NCBI RefSeq assembly: GCF_002101785.1
Contig: NZ_LQPJ01000097.1
Span: forward strand, 1 to 64,000
Direction of reading: 5' to 3'
Length of the DNA: 64,000 bases
From: Mycobacterium palustre
GTDB lineage: Bacteria > Actinomycetota > Actinomycetes > Mycobacteriales > Mycobacteriaceae
Positions 47,772 to 57,726 of this stretch are shown here, piece by piece. The number at the start of each line of letters is the position of its first letter. Positions within the stretch are counted from its first letter, which is position 1. Below the pieces are notes generated by a model. It had not been told where the DNA came from and ran no database searches. It saw only the letters and a program-made list of their open reading frames with translations. A program made the translations under genes and the position numbers.

Positions 47772-48442
47772 GAAGCCGCCGCCTGGTCATGCTGCGGCAC
47801 GGGCAGACCGACTACAACCTCGGCAGCCGGATGCAGGGTCAGCTCGACACCGAGCTGAGCGAGCTGGGCCGGGCGCAGGCGGTCGCCGTTGCCGAGGTGC
47901 TGGGCAAGCCGCAGCCGCTCCTGATCGTGTCCTCGGATCTGCGGCGGGCCTACGACACCGCGATCAAGCTGGGGGAGCGCACCGGGCTCAAGGTCTGGGT
48001 CGACGACCGGCTGCGCGAGACCCACCTGGGCGATTGGCAGGGGATGACGCACGCCGAGGTCGACGCCGACGCGCCGGGGGCCCGGCTGGCCTGGCGCGAA
48101 GACGCGACGTGGGCGCCGCACGGCGGCGAAAGCCGGGTCGACGTCGCCGCCCGCAGCCTGCCGGTCATCGCCGAGCTGGTGTCCGGCGAACCGGAGTGGG
48201 GCGGCCCGAACCAGCCGGACCGGCCGGTGGTGCTGGTGGCGCACGGCGGCCTGATCGCCGCGCTGTCGGCGGCGCTGCTGCGCCTTCCGGTCGCCAACTG
48301 GCCGATCCTGGGCGGCATGGGCAACGCCAGCTGGGTGCAGCTCTCCGGCCACTCCGAGGACCCCGGCACGGATTTCGACGCCATCCGCTGGCGCCTGGAC
48401 GTGTGGAACGCTTCGGCGCAGGTGTCCAACGATGTCCTCTGA
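47768..48442 (+). CDS. gpgP: Glucosyl-3-phosphoglycerate phosphatase
   Basis: A 224-residue histidine phosphatase that removes phosphate from glucosyl-3-phosphoglycerate to give glucosylglycerate, an early step to methylglucose lipopolysaccharides. The phosphohistidine motif LRHGQTDYN is at the N-terminus, followed by [10 protein letters not shown] and the general-acid Glu in LRETHLGDW; the second His is in [12 protein letters not shown]. Coupled by overlaps to rsfS before and octT after (11 bases), which supports the specific assignment over a generic mutase. Confidence 0.9.
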   Translation: MRSRRLVMLRHGQTDYNLGSRMQGQLDTELSELGRAQAVAVAEVLGKPQPLLIVSSDLRRAYDTAIKLGERTGLKVWVDDRLRETHLGDWQGMTHAEVDADAPGARLAWREDATWAPHGGESRVDVAARSLPVIAELVSGEPEWGGPNQPDRPVVLVAHGGLIAALSAALLRLPVANWPILGGMGNASWVQLSGHSEDPGTDFDAIRWRLDVWNASAQVSNDVL

Positions 48443-49169
48443 AACGAGACCGACCCTGTTGGTGTTCGCCGACTCGCTGGCCTACTACGGCCCCACTGGG
48501 GGGCTGCCCGCTGACGATCCGCGCATCTGGCCCAATCTCGTTGCCTCACAGTTGGGTTGGGATCTGGAACTGATCGGCCGCATCGGCTGGACCTGCCGCG
48601 ACGTCTGGTGGGCGGCCACCCAGGACCCGCGGGCCTGGGCGGCGCTGCCGCGGGCGGGCGCCGTGATCTTCGCGACCGGCGGGATGGATTCGCTGCCGTC
48701 GGTGCTGCCGACGGCGCTTCGCGAGCTGATCCGCTACGTGCGCCCGCCCTGGCTGCGGCGCTGGGTCCGCGACGGCTACGGCTGGCTGCAGCCCCGGCTT
48801 TCGCCGGTCGCCCGGCCCGCGCTGCCGCCGCGCCTGAGCGCCGAATATCTCGAACAGACCCGCGGGGCAATCGATTTCAACCGCCCCGGCATCCCGATCG
48901 TGGCTTCGCTGCCGTCGGTGCACGTCGCCGCCACGTACGGCAAGGCCCACCACGGTCGGCCCGGCACCGCCGCCGCGATCACCGAATGGGCGCAGGCCCA
49001 CGACATTCCCCTGGTGGACCTCAAAGCCGCTGTGGCCGAACAGATCATGAGTGGCCGCGGCAACCCCGACGGCATTCACTGGAATTTCGAAGCGCACCAG
49101 GCGGTCGCGGAGCTGATGCTCAAGGCGCTGGCCGAGGCCGGCGTCTCCACCGGAAAGCCGCGCGGGTAG
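48432..49169 (+). CDS. octT: Diglucosylglycerate octanoyltransferase
   Basis: A 245-residue SGNH-fold acyltransferase. In M. tuberculosis the orthologue (Rv2418c) transfers octanoate to diglucosylglycerate in methylglucose lipopolysaccharide synthesis. The N-terminal block [16 protein letters not shown] carries the nucleophile Ser (GDS-like ADS), and [12 protein letters not shown] holds the Asp and His (DxxH) near the C-terminus. It overlaps gpgP by 11 bases and shares its pathway, so operon context supports the call. Confidence 0.88.
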   Translation: MSSETRPTLLVFADSLAYYGPTGGLPADDPRIWPNLVASQLGWDLELIGRIGWTCRDVWWAATQDPRAWAALPRAGAVIFATGGMDSLPSVLPTALRELIRYVRPPWLRRWVRDGYGWLQPRLSPVARPALPPRLSAEYLEQTRGAIDFNRPGIPIVASLPSVHVAATYGKAHHGRPGTAAAITEWAQAHDIPLVDLKAAVAEQIMSGRGNPDGIHWNFEAHQAVAELMLKALAEAGVSTGKPRG

Positions 49170-49174
49170 CGCTC

Positions 49175-50017
49175 GTGGCTGTCGTGGTGGTGACCGACGC
49201 ATCCTCGCGCTTGCCGGTCGAGCTGCTCGGCAAGTGGGCGATTCGCGTCGTGCCCTTGCACATCCTGCTCGACGGCGAGGACCTGCGCGACGGCGTGGAC
49301 GAAATCCCCGAGGACGTGCACAAGCTGCACGCCACCACCGCGGCGGCCACGCCGGCCGAACTGGCCGACGCCTACCAGCAGGCGCTGGCCGACAGCGAGG
49401 GCGACGGCGTTGTGGCGGTGCACATTTCGTCGGCCCTGTCGGGAACCTGCGGCGCCGCGGAACGCACCGCGGCCGACCTCGACCCGAAGGTGCGTGTCGT
49501 CGACTCTAGGTCGGCCGCGATGGGCACCGGCTTTGTGGCGCTGGCCGCCGCCCGGGCGGCGGCCGCCGGCGCCGACCTGGACGCCGTCGCCGACGCCGCC
49601 CGCTCGGCGGTGTCGCGGGGCCACGCGTTCATCGTGGTGCACCGGCTGGACAATTTGCGCCGCAGTGGGCGCATCGGCGGAGCCAAGGCCTGGCTGGGCA
49701 CCGCGCTGGCGCTCAAACCGCTGCTGCGCATCGACGACGGCAAACTCGTTCTGGCCCAACGGGTCCGCACCGTCACCGCCGCGACCGCGGCGATGATCGA
49801 CCGGGTCTGCGAGGCGGTCGGCGACGCCCCCGCCGCGGTGGCGGTGCACCATGTCGACAACCCCGACGGCGCCCGGGAGGTGGCGGCCGCGCTGGCGCAG
49901 CGGCTACCAGCGTGCGAGCCGGCCATCGTCACGCCGCTGGGGCCGGTGCTCGCGCTGCACGTCGGCGCGGGCGCCGTCGCGGTGTGCGTGGACGCCGATC
50001 CCGCCTTGCGGGCGTAA
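49175..50017 (+). CDS. DegV family fatty-acid-binding protein (Rv2417c type)
   Basis: A 280-residue DegV protein. DegV proteins bind a long-chain fatty acid in a two-domain pocket and (in firmicutes) hand it to fatty acid kinase; in mycobacteria the partner is unknown. The N-terminus VAVVVVTDASSRLPVE, VHISSALSGTCGAAERTA with conserved Ser, and RLDNLRRSGRIGG are characteristic. GTG at 49175 starts 5 bases after the octT stop. The gene ends inside a hairpin shared with the convergent mmpL gene. Clustering with OctT, which uses octanoyl groups, makes an acyl-supply role attractive, but that is inference. Confidence 0.9.
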   Translation: MAVVVVTDASSRLPVELLGKWAIRVVPLHILLDGEDLRDGVDEIPEDVHKLHATTAAATPAELADAYQQALADSEGDGVVAVHISSALSGTCGAAERTAADLDPKVRVVDSRSAAMGTGFVALAAARAAAAGADLDAVADAARSAVSRGHAFIVVHRLDNLRRSGRIGGAKAWLGTALALKPLLRIDDGKLVLAQRVRTVTAATAAMIDRVCEAVGDAPAAVAVHHVDNPDGAREVAAALAQRLPACEPAIVTPLGPVLALHVGAGAVAVCVDADPALRA

Positions 50018-50058
50018 CGCCACTGCTGATCTTGACGCTTTAAGCAATGGCGCTACGC
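50012..50058. terminator. Bidirectional hairpin terminator between degV and mmpL
   Basis: A 15-base stem is formed by 50012-50026 (GCGTAACGCCACTGC) and 50044-50058 (GCAATGGCGCTACGC) with 13 of 15 positions paired and a 17-base loop. It covers both convergent stop codons (TAA of degV, TAG of mmpL). A dual-use terminator is the simplest reading; the loop is AT-rich. Confidence 0.6.
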
Positions 50059-52968
50059 TGACGGCTGCAGGGCGCGCCGCCCCCGCAACGCGTTGTCGCC
50101 GCGCGGGTGTACCACCTGCGGCCACCAGAACCAGCGCCCGAGCAGCGTGGCGATCGACGGCATCAACAGCGTGCGCACGACGAGCGTGTCGAGCAGCAGG
50201 CCGATGCAGACCGTCGACCCGAACTGCCCGAGCACCCGCAGGTCGCTGCCCAGCATCGCGGCCATCGTGAAGGCGAACACCAGGCCCGCCGCCGTCACCA
50301 CACCACCGGTGCCGGCCATCGACCGGATGGTCCCGGTCTTGAGCCCGCCATGGATCTCTTCACGGAAACGGGACACCAGTAGCAGGTTGTAGTCCGATCC
50401 CACGGCCAGCAAAATGATCACCGATAGCGCCAACACGATCCAGTGGATCCTGATGCCGAACAGATCCTGCCAAATCAACACGGAGAGACCGAAGGACGCC
50501 GCGATCGAACTCGCGGCCGTGCCGACGATCACCAGCGCGGCGACCACGCTGCGGGTCAGCAGCAACATGATCATGAAGATCAGCGTGAGGGCCGAAACTA
50601 CCGCGATCATCAGGTCGTACTTCTCGCCGTCGGCCATGTCCCGATAGGTGGCGGCGGTTCCGCCGAGATACACCCTGGCATCCGAAAGCGAGGACTGCTT
50701 CAGCCCCTCCTGCGCCGCGGTGCGTTCGGCATCGACGCGCGCAATGCCTTCCGGCGTCATCGGATCGCCCTGATGGGTGATGAAGAACCGCGCCGATTTT
50801 CCGTCCGGCGACAGGAACATCCGCAGACCCGTCTGGAAGTCGGGGTTGTCGAAGGCTTCCGGCGGCAGATAGAAGAAGTCGTCGTTCTTCGACCCGTCGA
50901 AGCTTTGCCCCATCACGATGGCCGTGTTGCTCATCGCCTCCATCTGGTCGATCATCGCCTTGAACGTCTGGTACAGCGTCAGCGTGATGCCCCTGGTGGT
51001 CTTCAGTGTGGTGATCAGCGGCGGAAACAGCGCATTGAGGTCGTGGGTGGCCTTCGCGGTGTGCTCGATGTCAGCGGTGAGGTAGTGGAACTGTTCGGCG
51101 AGTTGGTCGAACCCGTCGAACGTATCGAACAGGGACCGCAGCCCAATGCACACCGGAATGTCGTAGCAGTGCCTCTCCCAGTACATGTAGGAGCGTAGCG
51201 GCCGGAAGGTGTCGTCGAAATCCGCGATGTGGTCGCGCAGCTTGTCGGTGATCTGCGAGGTGACCGCCGTGGTCTTGGCGCTGTCGTCCGCGGCGTTGGC
51301 CAGGTCCAACGACACCTCGTACTGGCGTTGCGTGGTCTCGATCTGAGTCTGTAAGTCGTCCGCCATCCTCAGAATGTCGGCGATGCGCTCCTTGAGAAAG
51401 CTCATGTTCTGCATCGTCGTCTGGCTCTGGACGCTGTTCTGGAACGGAATCGAGCTGTGCTGAATCGGAATGCCCAGCGGACGCGTGATGTCCTGGACCA
51501 TGGCGATGCCGAGCGTGCGCATCTCGTTCTTGGCCACCCGGTCCAACACCAGCATGTCGGCCGGGTTGCGCATGTCGTGGTCTGACTCGACCATTAACAG
51601 GTCGGGGTTCATCCGAGCCTCGGAGAAATGCCGGTTCGCGGCCTCTTGCCCTTGATTCGAGGGTGCCGACAACGGCAGGTAATGGCGGTCGTTGTAGCTG
51701 GTGTGGAAGCTCGGCAGGGCGATCATGCCGACCAGCACGACGGCAGCGCTGACGGCCAAAACCGGTGCGGGCCAACGGACTACGGCGGTGCCGACCCGGC
51801 GCCACAGCCGGCCACGCTTGGCCTGCTTCTCGAACAAGTGCAAGCGAGTGCCGACGTAGACCACCGCCGGGCCCAGCGTGACGCCGGCCAGCACCACAAC
51901 CAGCATTCCGATGGCCACCGGTGCGCCCATGGTGTTGAACCAGGGCAGTCGGGCAAAACTCAGGCAGTAGGTGGCGCCGGCGATTGTCAGGCCCGATCCC
52001 AACACCACCGGGGCGACTCCCTTGAAGGTGGTGTAGTACGCGGTTTCTCTGTCCTCGCCGGCGGCCAACGCCTCTTTATAACGGCCGATTAGGAAGATGC
52101 CGTAGTCGGTTGCGGCGGCGATCGCCAGCATGGTGAGGATGTTGGCGGCAAAGGTGGTGAGGCCAAATGCGTTGTGGTAGGCCAGAACCGCGACGACGCC
52201 GCGCGCGCACGCCAGCGCCACCAAGGTCATGAAGAGCTGCACGAGCGTGGTGACGATCGACCGGTAGACCAGCAGCAGCATGATCGCGATGGCGCCCAGG
52301 GTGAACAGCGTGATCTTGGCCAGGCTGGCGTTGCCGATGATGTGCATGTCGTCGGAGAGCGCCGCGGGCCCGGTGACGTAGGCCTTGACGCCGGGCGGCG
52401 CCTTATTCTCGTCGATCACCTTGTGTACGGCGTCCACGGAGTTATTCGCCTGCGTGGTGCCCTGGTTACCGGCGAGGTTCAACTGCACATAGGCGGCCTT
52501 TGCGTCGGCGCTCTGCGCGCCCGCGGCGGTGAGCCGGTCACCCCAGAAGTCCTGGATGTGCTGGATGTGCTTGGAATCCTGTCGCAGTTCTCGGACCAGC
52601 TTGTCGTAGTACTGGTGTGCGTCCGGGCCGAGGGGTTGCTGACCCTCCAGGACGATCATGACGGTGCTGTTGGAATCGAATTCGTGGAAGTTGTGGCCCA
52701 GGCGCATCATCGCCTTCATCGACGGCGCGTCCAGCGGTGTCATCGGCGCCGAGTGCGCCTCGCCGACCACTTCCAGTCTGGGGACGATGACGTTCACCAA
52801 CACGGTTACCGCCACCCAGCCCAAAATGATGGGAATCGCGAAGATGGCGATTGCATGGGGAAGGTAGGGCCGGTGACCCCGCTCGGCCTTCGATAAGCCC
52901 CGGGTGGTGATCGGGCCGGTGTCGGCCGCGCTCAGGTCGCGCTCGGTGTGACTGTTCACGTCGCTCAT
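50053..52968 (-). CDS. MmpL-family RND transporter (MmpL4/5-like)
   Basis: A 971-residue proton-driven RND exporter of lipids or siderophores. Helix 1 lies at about residues 37-60, then a periplasmic domain, a six-helix bundle (about 215-420), a second large periplasmic domain containing a predicted coiled coil (residues near 490-700, rich in Asp/Glu/Gln heptads), and the last helices (about 775-940). The proton-relay Asp-Tyr pairs of MmpL proteins are both present (ATDYGIFL and GSDYNLLL). The coiled coil and the MmpS gene coupled in front (ATGA overlap) indicate the MmpS4/L4-MmpS5/L5 type, which exports siderophores in M. tuberculosis. Here the cargo is unproven, and no siderophore gene is adjacent. 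No TetR-type MmpR regulator is adjacent. Confidence 0.92.
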   Translation of the reverse strand: MSDVNSHTERDLSAADTGPITTRGLSKAERGHRPYLPHAIAIFAIPIILGWVAVTVLVNVIVPRLEVVGEAHSAPMTPLDAPSMKAMMRLGHNFHEFDSNSTVMIVLEGQQPLGPDAHQYYDKLVRELRQDSKHIQHIQDFWGDRLTAAGAQSADAKAAYVQLNLAGNQGTTQANNSVDAVHKVIDENKAPPGVKAYVTGPAALSDDMHIIGNASLAKITLFTLGAIAIMLLLVYRSIVTTLVQLFMTLVALACARGVVAVLAYHNAFGLTTFAANILTMLAIAAATDYGIFLIGRYKEALAAGEDRETAYYTTFKGVAPVVLGSGLTIAGATYCLSFARLPWFNTMGAPVAIGMLVVVLAGVTLGPAVVYVGTRLHLFEKQAKRGRLWRRVGTAVVRWPAPVLAVSAAVVLVGMIALPSFHTSYNDRHYLPLSAPSNQGQEAANRHFSEARMNPDLLMVESDHDMRNPADMLVLDRVAKNEMRTLGIAMVQDITRPLGIPIQHSSIPFQNSVQSQTTMQNMSFLKERIADILRMADDLQTQIETTQRQYEVSLDLANAADDSAKTTAVTSQITDKLRDHIADFDDTFRPLRSYMYWERHCYDIPVCIGLRSLFDTFDGFDQLAEQFHYLTADIEHTAKATHDLNALFPPLITTLKTTRGITLTLYQTFKAMIDQMEAMSNTAIVMGQSFDGSKNDDFFYLPPEAFDNPDFQTGLRMFLSPDGKSARFFITHQGDPMTPEGIARVDAERTAAQEGLKQSSLSDARVYLGGTAATYRDMADGEKYDLMIAVVSALTLIFMIMLLLTRSVVAALVIVGTAASSIAASFGLSVLIWQDLFGIRIHWIVLALSVIILLAVGSDYNLLLVSRFREEIHGGLKTGTIRSMAGTGGVVTAAGLVFAFTMAAMLGSDLRVLGQFGSTVCIGLLLDTLVVRTLLMPSIATLLGRWFWWPQVVHPRGDNALRGRRALQPSA

Positions 52969-53432
52969 GCGGATTTCACCAGGCAGAAGGTTTGGGCGTT
53001 ATGGCCGGCGGAATTCTGATTGTCGCGGACGACACCGTCCACGGTGATCTTGCAAGCAATCGTGCTGCCGTCGCTTTGCGCCATGATGTTGGCGCTCACC
53101 GAGGGCAGCGTTGTGGAGATCGTGGTGGACCACGGCAGCGGGGCGTTGTTGACCTGGTGCGTGTTGGCGTTCTCGTCCCAGTAGTTGATGTTGGCCACCG
53201 TGCCGGGTGGTCCAAAGACCTCGTAGACGACGACCTTCGGGTTGAACTGGACGATCTCGATGCCGGCGCCGGCATTCGCGTTGAGGTCCTGGGAGCCGAA
53301 GACCTTGTGCAGCCGGGAAACCACCAGACCGGAGACGGCGAGCACCACGGTCAAAAGCAGAGGGATCCATGCCCGCTTCAGCGCGCGGGTGAGCAGACCG
53401 GTTCGTGATCTCGAGGCTGGATTAGCCATCAC
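52965..53432 (-). CDS. MmpS-family membrane protein
   Basis: A 155-residue MmpS partner of the MmpL transporter. One membrane helix (about residues 21-44, WIPLLLTVVLAVSGLVVS) anchors a soluble beta-rich domain with typical VVYEVFGPPGTVANINYWDENANTHQVNNAPLPWSTTISTTLP. GTG at 53432 and the adjacent ATG at 53429 are both usable after GGAAGG. The stop overlaps the mmpL start. The gap upstream (53433-53602) should contain the operon promoter, but I could not define one. Confidence 0.92.
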   Translation of the reverse strand: MMANPASRSRTGLLTRALKRAWIPLLLTVVLAVSGLVVSRLHKVFGSQDLNANAGAGIEIVQFNPKVVVYEVFGPPGTVANINYWDENANTHQVNNAPLPWSTTISTTLPSVSANIMAQSDGSTIACKITVDGVVRDNQNSAGHNAQTFCLVKSA

Positions 53433-53602
53433 TTGACCGCCTTCCGCTTATCGCCGCGTGGTCCTCGCCGCCCTGCCAGAACACCTCGCGACCGCCCGCG
53501 ACAACGCTCCTTGTTAACGGAACCTTTGCTCAGCTAAGCATCGTAAACAGTAGTGCACGCACGCGTTCCTCGGGGTGCCCCATGTGGCGACCGACACAAG
53601 AC

Positions 53603-54661
53603 CTAGCGGGCCACGCGGCCCGTGACGGGCGGTAGGTCGGCGAGCGTGACGATGCCGGGTTTCGCCGCCACCACGGCGGGGACCGCATTGGTGACCGGCA
53701 TCGCGGTGTAGATCATTCCCAGCCCCATGAACCCGGGCTCGGTCCAGTCCTTCGGCGGCAGGCAATGCACGACGGTGCGCATGTTGGGCAACCCGAACAC
53801 CTGGATGACATGGCCGTGCTCGAGCGGTTTGGGCGGCACCACGTGACTGCCCATCACCCAGTTGAATCCGACGCTGACGACGTTGCGGTCGCCTTCCCAG
53901 CCCCGGTGGTAGCCATACACGCTGCCGACCGTTCCCGCGGGGATCTTCATGAAACCCAGATCGGAGTCGGCGGTGGCCGCGGTGAAGGTGACGTCGAACG
54001 TCATCCGGTCCAGCTTCGCCCCGATCGCGTCGGCCATCATCGCCGCCGACTCGGCGAACACCTCGCTTTCCCGCCGCACGCTCTCGGCCAACCCCGGCGT
54101 ATCGGGATCCTGCGAGAACCCCATCGCCGTCTGGGTTTCCGCCGACGCGTACGTCGAGCAGTCCACCGACTCGGTGATCCGGATCTCGTCGACCCGCTCG
54201 CACGAGCCGCTGAGCGCCATGGCGACCAGGTTCGTCATGCCGGGGTGCGCGCCGCTGCCGAAGATCGTCGACCCGCCCCGCTGGCAAGCGTCCTCGATGC
54301 GCTTGCGGTCCTCGGGTGTTTGCTTGCCGCCGGTGATCCAGGCCGCGCTGGTGCACACATTGACGCCCGACTCGAGCAGGCGAACCAGCTCGATGACGTT
54401 GGGCCACAACGGGTTATAGCAACAGGCGTCCGGTTTCAGCGCCAGCAGCTCGTCGACGTCGCTGGTGGCCTTGACCCCGGTCGGCTCCGGCCACCCGGAC
54501 AGCTCCGCGGCGTCCACGCCGACCTTCTCCGGGCCGTGGGCGTACACACCGACCAGCTCCATGTCCGGCCTGCCGATGATGGCGTGCAGCGAACGCCGTC
54601 CGATGTTGCCGGTGGTCCACTGGATAACGCGCAGTGGGCGGTTCGCGGTGGGAGTGCTCAT
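53603..54661 (-). CDS. DapB-like NAD(P)-dependent dehydrogenase (diaminopentanoate-dehydrogenase type)
   Basis: A 352-residue oxidoreductase with an N-terminal Rossmann domain related to dihydrodipicolinate reductase: LRVIQWTTGNIGRRSLHAIIG and WITGGKQTPEDRKRIEDAC. The C-terminal domain is that of the 2,4-diaminopentanoate-dehydrogenase-like group, which is widely duplicated in mycobacteria. Substrate unknown. ATG at 54661 has AAAGGAG upstream. It is a single gene between the MmpS/L operon and the lipid block, on the same strand; distance to fadD downstream is 95 bases. Confidence 0.85.
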   Translation of the reverse strand: MSTPTANRPLRVIQWTTGNIGRRSLHAIIGRPDMELVGVYAHGPEKVGVDAAELSGWPEPTGVKATSDVDELLALKPDACCYNPLWPNVIELVRLLESGVNVCTSAAWITGGKQTPEDRKRIEDACQRGGSTIFGSGAHPGMTNLVAMALSGSCERVDEIRITESVDCSTYASAETQTAMGFSQDPDTPGLAESVRRESEVFAESAAMMADAIGAKLDRMTFDVTFTAATADSDLGFMKIPAGTVGSVYGYHRGWEGDRNVVSVGFNWVMGSHVVPPKPLEHGHVIQVFGLPNMRTVVHCLPPKDWTEPGFMGLGMIYTAMPVTNAVPAVVAAKPGIVTLADLPPVTGRVAR

Positions 54662-54756
54662 CGGGGCTCCTTTGCCGGTGCGAGTGGACCCATTATGGGC
54701 AACCGCCCGCCCGTGCGCGCCGGCCGGGCGTCCCGCCGGCCCGCGTGCGGTCGCCC

Positions 54757-56502
54757 TCAGGCGTCCAAGCGGACGAACTCGTCCCGGCGATACCGCTCGA
54801 CGCAGGCGGCGCGGCGGATCTTGCCGCTCGTCGTGGTGGGGATCGACCCCGGCTCCACCAGCACCAGGTCCCCGACGTTCAGCCCGTGTTCGTTGGAAAT
54901 CGCCGAGGTGACGTCGCTCTTGACGCCGGCGAGCCAGCGACTGGCCTCCTCGTCGGACCCGCCGCGCTTCTTGAGCTCGACGACGGTGACCAGCTTTTCG
55001 GTGCTGTTCACCGGGACCGATATCGCCGCGACCCGGCCGCCGGTGATCTGTTGGACCGTCGCCTCGATGTCCTCGGGATAGTGGTTGCGCCCGCGGATGA
55101 TCAGCAAATCCTTGATGCGGCCGACGATGAACAGGTCACCGTCGAACACGAAACCCAGGTCGCCGGTTTTCAGCCACGGCCCCTCGGGGGTGCCGGGCGA
55201 CGGGTCCCGAAGCGTTGCGCCGAAGCAGCGCTGCTCCTCCGGCGGTTTGCGCCAGTAGCCGTCGGCGACGTTGGGGCCGTGCACCCAGATCTCGCCGACC
55301 ACCCCCTGCGGGCATTCGCGGTCGGTGTCGGTGTCGACGATGCGCAGTGTGGGCGATTGCGGCACTTTGTATTTGACCAGGGCGGTGCCGGTCCCGGCCG
55401 CGCACGGCCGCGCGCGGCCGGCGGACAGCTCCGCGACGTCGAAGCGGACCGCGCTCGACGATTCGTTCCAGGTGCCCGCCGTCACGAAGACGGTCGCCTC
55501 CGCCAGGCCGTAGGAGGGACGCACCATCTCGTCGCGAAAGTTGAAGTGCGCGAACCGATCAACGAAGCGTCGCAGGGTGGCCGGCTCGACCCGTTCGGCG
55601 CCACTGATGATGCCCAGCACGCCGCCGAGGTCGAGCCCGGCCAGGTCGGCCTCGGTGGTTTTGCGGGCGGCCAGGTCGAAGGCGAAGTTCGGCGCCGCCG
55701 AAAACGCGGAAGCGTTCTCGGCCAACGCGCGCACCCATCTGGCCGGCCTTTCCAAGAAGGAAAGCGGGCTCGTCAGCTCGCCGCGATAGCCGCCCAGGAT
55801 CGGCGCGCACACCCCCAGCACCAAGCCCATGTCGTGGTAGAAGGGCAACCACGACACGATCGTGGTGTCCGGTGGGGCCTTGACGTGGGAGTCGGCGAAG
55901 AAGCTGCGCATCAGCTGCTCGAAATTCACCTGCAGGTTGCGGTGCGAGATCATCACACCGGTCGGCGTGCGGGTCGAACCCGAGCTGTACTGAAGGTACG
56001 CGGTGCTCGGCAAATCCGTTGTGCGAGCGCTGGTTTGGAGGTCGGCGTCCAGATTCATCGAATCGACCTCGACGATCTTCGGCACGGGGTCCAGGCGTGC
56101 CTGGTGAACGTATTCGGCGATCTCGTCAGCGACCGCGGACGTCGTCAGAATCACCGAGGGCGACGTGTCGGCGAGGACGGCGCCCACCCGCTCGTGGCTC
56201 GAGCCGCGGTGCGGCAACGGCAGCGGAACCGCGATGAGCCCCGCCTGCATCGACCCCAGGAACGCCACGATGTAGTCGAGGGACTGGGGCGCCAGGATCA
56301 CCGCCCGGTCCCCGGCCGACCCGTGGGGGCTGAGCTCGCGCGCCGCATTGAATGTTCGGCGGGACAACTGCGACCACGTCACGCTCTCGGCCGCGCCCGC
56401 CCCGTTGTTTTCGTAGTCGGTGAAAGTGAACGCCACGTCATGTGGCCGCAGGCTGGCGCGGCCGTGCAGCATCGAAAGAATGGTCGACTGAGGCGGGGTC
56501 AC
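54757..56502 (-). CDS. Long-chain fatty acid AMP ligase (FadD21/FadD23-like)
   Basis: A 581-residue FAAL that activates a fatty acid as acyl-AMP and loads it on a polyketide synthase. The FAAL signature is present in [32 protein letters not shown], and the Asp-rich [19 protein letters not shown] and [41 protein letters not shown] blocks follow. The final Lys is in TTSGKIRR. The start is GTG at 56502. It is the last of four genes on this strand (papA, mmpL, PE-PPE, fadD), whose partner Pks is divergent at the far end; the size and order fit the trehalose-lipid fadD of that locus. Confidence 0.9.
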   Translation of the reverse strand: MTPPQSTILSMLHGRASLRPHDVAFTFTDYENNGAGAAESVTWSQLSRRTFNAARELSPHGSAGDRAVILAPQSLDYIVAFLGSMQAGLIAVPLPLPHRGSSHERVGAVLADTSPSVILTTSAVADEIAEYVHQARLDPVPKIVEVDSMNLDADLQTSARTTDLPSTAYLQYSSGSTRTPTGVMISHRNLQVNFEQLMRSFFADSHVKAPPDTTIVSWLPFYHDMGLVLGVCAPILGGYRGELTSPLSFLERPARWVRALAENASAFSAAPNFAFDLAARKTTEADLAGLDLGGVLGIISGAERVEPATLRRFVDRFAHFNFRDEMVRPSYGLAEATVFVTAGTWNESSSAVRFDVAELSAGRARPCAAGTGTALVKYKVPQSPTLRIVDTDTDRECPQGVVGEIWVHGPNVADGYWRKPPEEQRCFGATLRDPSPGTPEGPWLKTGDLGFVFDGDLFIVGRIKDLLIIRGRNHYPEDIEATVQQITGGRVAAISVPVNSTEKLVTVVELKKRGGSDEEASRWLAGVKSDVTSAISNEHGLNVGDLVLVEPGSIPTTTSGKIRRAACVERYRRDEFVRLDA

Positions 56503-56538
56503 GTCACGTCCGTACTGGCTTGTCGATCACGCCGGGGA

Positions 56539-57669
56539 TCAGGGGCCGGCCTGGGCCGCGCCGTGCGACAGCACGGACATGGCGCCGGCCAGGATCTGCG
56601 AGAGCGGGTCGGCTCCGCCGCCGAACGTCGCCTGGTTGGCCGGCGCCGTGACGGCCGCGGGGTCGAAGCCGTGCACCGGGTCCACCTGCACCGGGGCGGT
56701 CGCGGGGTCGTCGTTGCGCGAGTAACCGGCGTTGACCCGGGGGATCAGGATCGCGTCGAGCTTGTTCAGCGTGTCCTCCGGGATCCCGATGTAGGCCAGC
56801 GGCATGACGAGCGGAAGGTGCTTCTCCGGCACCATGATCGTCGTCTCCTTGGCGCCCCTGGAATTGATCGTGGTCCTGATGTTCTGCGGCGGCACCATGC
56901 TGGCGTTGGTGAAGGCGACAGCGGTGTGACCGGTGGCCAGGCCCATCAGCGTGTTGGCGAGGGCGAACATGTTGTCGGGCCGGTCGGGGAAGTCGGCGAT
57001 CGAGTCGTAGGCGGCCACGAACTTGTCGGTGTCGTACTGGCTCTCGTACGGCGGCGGCATGGTGTAGTCGAGCGCGGGAACCACGCTGCCGACCGGGAAC
57101 ATGGCGCTCAGGAAACTCTGGCCGAACGCGTGACGCCCGATCGGGTCGCCGAACGAGGCGAAGTTCAGCGTGTTGGGCGGGGGAGCGGCCGGGTCGTTCG
57201 CCAACCGAGCCTGCTCGCCGTCGACCACGAACCCGCCCTCGGACAGGCCGATCGCCGTGCCCGGGCGACCCGTCTTGATCGCCGCGTCAAGGTTGTTGAT
57301 TCCCACGCCGACGGATTCGCCGACGCTGGGCCCGTCCAGACCGAGGCCCGGGAACAGGTCCTCGCCGATCTTGCCGATGCCCGGGAAGAGCCGCTCCAGC
57401 ACGTGGCCCTGAACCTGCCCCGCCGGGTAGCGCACGATTTCCCGCTTCTGGCCGGGGAACCACTGGGCCCCCTCCTCGCGGATGTACTCGTCGTAGGGGA
57501 TGCCCAGAACGTGAGCGCCGCCGAGCGCGAACGCCGTCTGGTCGCCCGGCGCCCCCGGAGTCGGCGGACCGCCGATGGGCGTGTCGTCAGCCGTCGCGGT
57601 GTTGACGCCGAAACACCCTGTGGCGCCGAAGGTTACCAGCGTAGTAACCCCTGCGAGTAGTTTCTTCAT
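56539..57669 (-). CDS. Secreted PE-PPE domain acyltransferase (Chp2/Rv1184c-like)
   Basis: A 376-residue exported alpha/beta-hydrolase-type protein. Residues 1-28 form a signal peptide ([19 protein letters not shown]...), with Cys19 in an ATGC context that could be an atypical lipobox. The PE-PPE domain follows from about residue 50, and the nucleophile elbow GLSEG places the catalytic Ser at 143. Homologues (Chp1, Chp2, and the PE gene of trehalose polyphleate loci) transfer acyl chains between trehalose esters outside the membrane. ATG at 57669 is chosen because it starts the signal peptide. It is between fadD and mmpL10 on the same strand. Confidence 0.88.
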   Translation of the reverse strand: MKKLLAGVTTLVTFGATGCFGVNTATADDTPIGGPPTPGAPGDQTAFALGGAHVLGIPYDEYIREEGAQWFPGQKREIVRYPAGQVQGHVLERLFPGIGKIGEDLFPGLGLDGPSVGESVGVGINNLDAAIKTGRPGTAIGLSEGGFVVDGEQARLANDPAAPPPNTLNFASFGDPIGRHAFGQSFLSAMFPVGSVVPALDYTMPPPYESQYDTDKFVAAYDSIADFPDRPDNMFALANTLMGLATGHTAVAFTNASMVPPQNIRTTINSRGAKETTIMVPEKHLPLVMPLAYIGIPEDTLNKLDAILIPRVNAGYSRNDDPATAPVQVDPVHGFDPAAVTAPANQATFGGGADPLSQILAGAMSVLSHGAAQAGP

Positions 57670-57726
57670 CGCTATCCCTGACCGCTCGGCTTCGTCTCGT
57701 AGTCTCACACACGTCATGTCTGCCCG

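Noticed and set aside
54634..57660. Open frame of 1008 codons antisense to the fadD and PE-PPE genes
   Set aside because: GC-rich third positions create long open frames on the opposite strand. The translation is Arg/Gly/His-rich and resembles no family, while the sense strand encodes two clear proteins.
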